The notes beneath the pieces were generated by a model. It ran no database searches and had not been told where the DNA came from. It saw only the letters and a list, made by a program, of their open reading frames with translations. Below are positions 5,120 through 6,306 of a stretch of 6,306 nucleotides of DNA, piece after piece; within the stretch, counting starts at the first letter, position 1, and each line of letters opens with the position of its first letter. This DNA is from an uncultured Clostridia bacterium. Lineage in GTDB: Bacteria; Bacillota; Clostridia; UMGS1883. The translations under genes were made by a program, and so were the position numbers. The stretch covers positions 1 to 6,306 of the forward strand of contig CANQKL010000098.1 of the NCBI GenBank assembly GCA_947624455.1, written 5' to 3'.

Positions 5120-6306
5120 ATGACTCACAGTAAGTACATCTATTCCCCGCCAAAAAACGGCTATCCCGAATGGAACAACAACCCCGAGATATTTGAACTG
5201 AACCGGCTGCCCGCGAGGGCGACCCTGACGCCCTATGACGAGCTGAGCGCGGCTCTTGCCGGGGACAGGGACGCTTCCGGCAGAAAGATCTCTCTCAACG
5301 GACAGTGGAAGTTTTGCTTCGCGGAAAATTACGCCTCCGCTCCCGCTGATTTTTATAGGGCCGACTATGACGTAAGCGGTTGGCGAGACATAACCGTTCC
5401 CGGCCACTGGCAGCTTCAGGGCTGGGACTATCCTCAGTACACCAACGCCACATACCCCTGGGCCTTGAAGGAACCCAAGCTCCGTCCGCCCTACGCCCCC
5501 TCGGGCTACAACCCGGTGGGCTGTTATGTGCGGAGCTTCGATGTGAGCGGACATTCCGGCCCGGTGACCCTCCATTTCGGCGCGGTGGAAAGCGCCTTCT
5601 ATGTCTGGGTAAACGGCGATTTCCTGGGCTTCAGCCAGGACAGCTTCACACCGGCGGAGTTTGACGTCACCCCTTATCTTGTGGAGGGCGAAAACCGTCT
5701 GGCGGTGCAGGTTTTCCGCTGGAGCGACGCAAGCTGGCTGGAGGATCAGGATTTTTGGCGGCTTAGCGGCATCTTCCGCGAAGTATATTTGGAGCTTCAA
5801 AGCCCGGTACATATCTACGACGTGTTCGCCAAGCCCGCGCTTAACGGCGATTTTTCCTCCGCGACTGTGGACGTGGACGTGGTATTGAGAAATTACGACT
5901 TCACGAACGACAGGGTCAGCGTCAGCGCACAGCTCTATTTCGACGGCGAGCCGATACTGAAAGCCCCGGCAAAAACGAGCCTTGACCTCTCCGGCGAGGA
6001 GACTGAAAAACTCAACCTTAAGGCGGTCGTTGACGCGCCCAGGCTGTGGAGCGCGGAAAAGCCCGATCTGTACACTCTTGTTCTCACCCTGCGCGACGGG
6101 GATAAAATCGAGTTCGTCTCCCTGCGCGTGGGCCTTCGGTCCTTTGTCGTAAAGGACGGCCTTATGCAGATAAACGGCGTGCCTGTAATGCTCAAGGGCG
6201 TCAACCGTCACGACTTCACCGCCGACCACGGCCGGGCTACCACCTATGAGGAAATGCTCGTCAGCGCAAAGCTCATGAAGCGGCACAATATTAACGCCGT
6301 CCGCAC
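5120..6306 (+). CDS. lacZ: beta-galactosidase, LacZ-type GH2 (3' end outside the window)
   Basis: The frame is open from ATG to the right edge: 395 complete codons of an expected 1000 or so; the cut is the window boundary, not a break. It should hydrolyse lactose or other beta-galactosides. Seen in order: the LacZ N-terminal WNNNPEIFELNRLPAR (18-33); sugar-binding domain with LNGQWKF (59-65), VPGHWQLQGWDYPQYTNATYP (93-113) and NPVGCY (131-136); GENRLAVQVFRWSDASWLEDQDFWRLSGIFR (190-220); an immunoglobulin-like domain about 230-340 including LWSAEKPDLY (309-318); and the start of the TIM barrel, INGVPVMLKGVNRHD (351-365). Asn109, Asp203 and His364 match E. coli LacZ Asn102, Asp201 and His357. 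The catalytic glutamates lie beyond the edge. No signal peptide, so cytoplasmic. It follows yqeY by 64 nt without a clear promoter. A permease or regulator could lie to the right. Confidence 0.95.
   Translation, partial: MTHSKYIYSPPKNGYPEWNNNPEIFELNRLPARATLTPYDELSAALAGDRDASGRKISLNGQWKFCFAENYASAPADFYRADYDVSGWRDITVPGHWQLQGWDYPQYTNATYPWALKEPKLRPPYAPSGYNPVGCYVRSFDVSGHSGPVTLHFGAVESAFYVWVNGDFLGFSQDSFTPAEFDVTPYLVEGENRLAVQVFRWSDASWLEDQDFWRLSGIFREVYLELQSPVHIYDVFAKPALNGDFSSATVDVDVVLRNYDFTNDRVSVSAQLYFDGEPILKAPAKTSLDLSGEETEKLNLKAVVDAPRLWSAEKPDLYTLVLTLRDGDKIEFVSLRVGLRSFVVKDGLMQINGVPVMLKGVNRHDFTADHGRATTYEEMLVSAKLMKRHNINAVR

Noticed and set aside
5024..6286. 420-codon minus-strand open frame under the beta-galactosidase gene
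   Set aside because: It lies opposite an unmistakable LacZ-type protein. Its product resembles no family I know, and long antisense frames are common opposite GC-rich-codon genes.
1..6306. CRISPR array, insertion sequence, transposase or phage genes
   Set aside because: No regularly spaced repeats, no transposase or integrase motifs, and no phage-like proteins were found on either strand.

Overview
The window looks like a piece of a low-to-moderate GC Firmicutes chromosome, most likely a gut-type Clostridia (Oscillospiraceae/Ruminococcaceae-like). This rests on consensus sigma-A promoters with 16-17 bp spacers, strong AAGGAGG-type ribosome binding sites, a mixed GC/AT codon style, Rho-independent terminators, and the gene families present. 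The taxonomic call is an inference; no marker gene fixes it.

Layout. Positions 1-219 hold the possible tail of an upstream gene, a strong promoter whose -10 box overlaps that reading frame's stop, and a near-perfect terminator hairpin, all ahead of a MATE-family efflux transporter (220-1629, +). The transporter converges on a minus-strand tRNA-Arg with anticodon CCG (1730-1806). The 100 bp between them are packed with overlapping inverted repeats, including a good terminator for the tRNA. Positions 1807-2029 are a divergent promoter region: a consensus promoter drives the tRNA leftwards, and an AT-rich promoter drives an elongation factor G-like GTPase rightwards (2030-4144). That protein has all five EF-G domains but lacks the catalytic His after DTPG and has degenerate G4 and G5 motifs, so it is a paralogue-type EF-G rather than canonical FusA.

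Positions 4145-4617 are non-coding. They hold a 17-bp perfect terminator stem, then a ~100-nt segment that folds on paper into a three-way junction and repeats the terminator's 3' arm, then about 170 bp with no recognisable feature, then a consensus promoter for yqeY (4618-5055). A LacZ-type GH2 beta-galactosidase begins at 5120 and runs off the right edge after 395 codons.

The genes do not form one obvious pathway: efflux, a translation-factor paralogue, an Arg tRNA, a GatB/YqeY-domain protein and lactose/galactoside hydrolysis sit in separate transcription units, except that yqeY and the beta-galactosidase may be co-transcribed. I did not find a convincing new multi-gene system. The points most worth a second look are the promoter-hairpin leader of the MATE gene, the unusual nucleotide-binding motifs of the EF-G-like protein, and the structured element after it.
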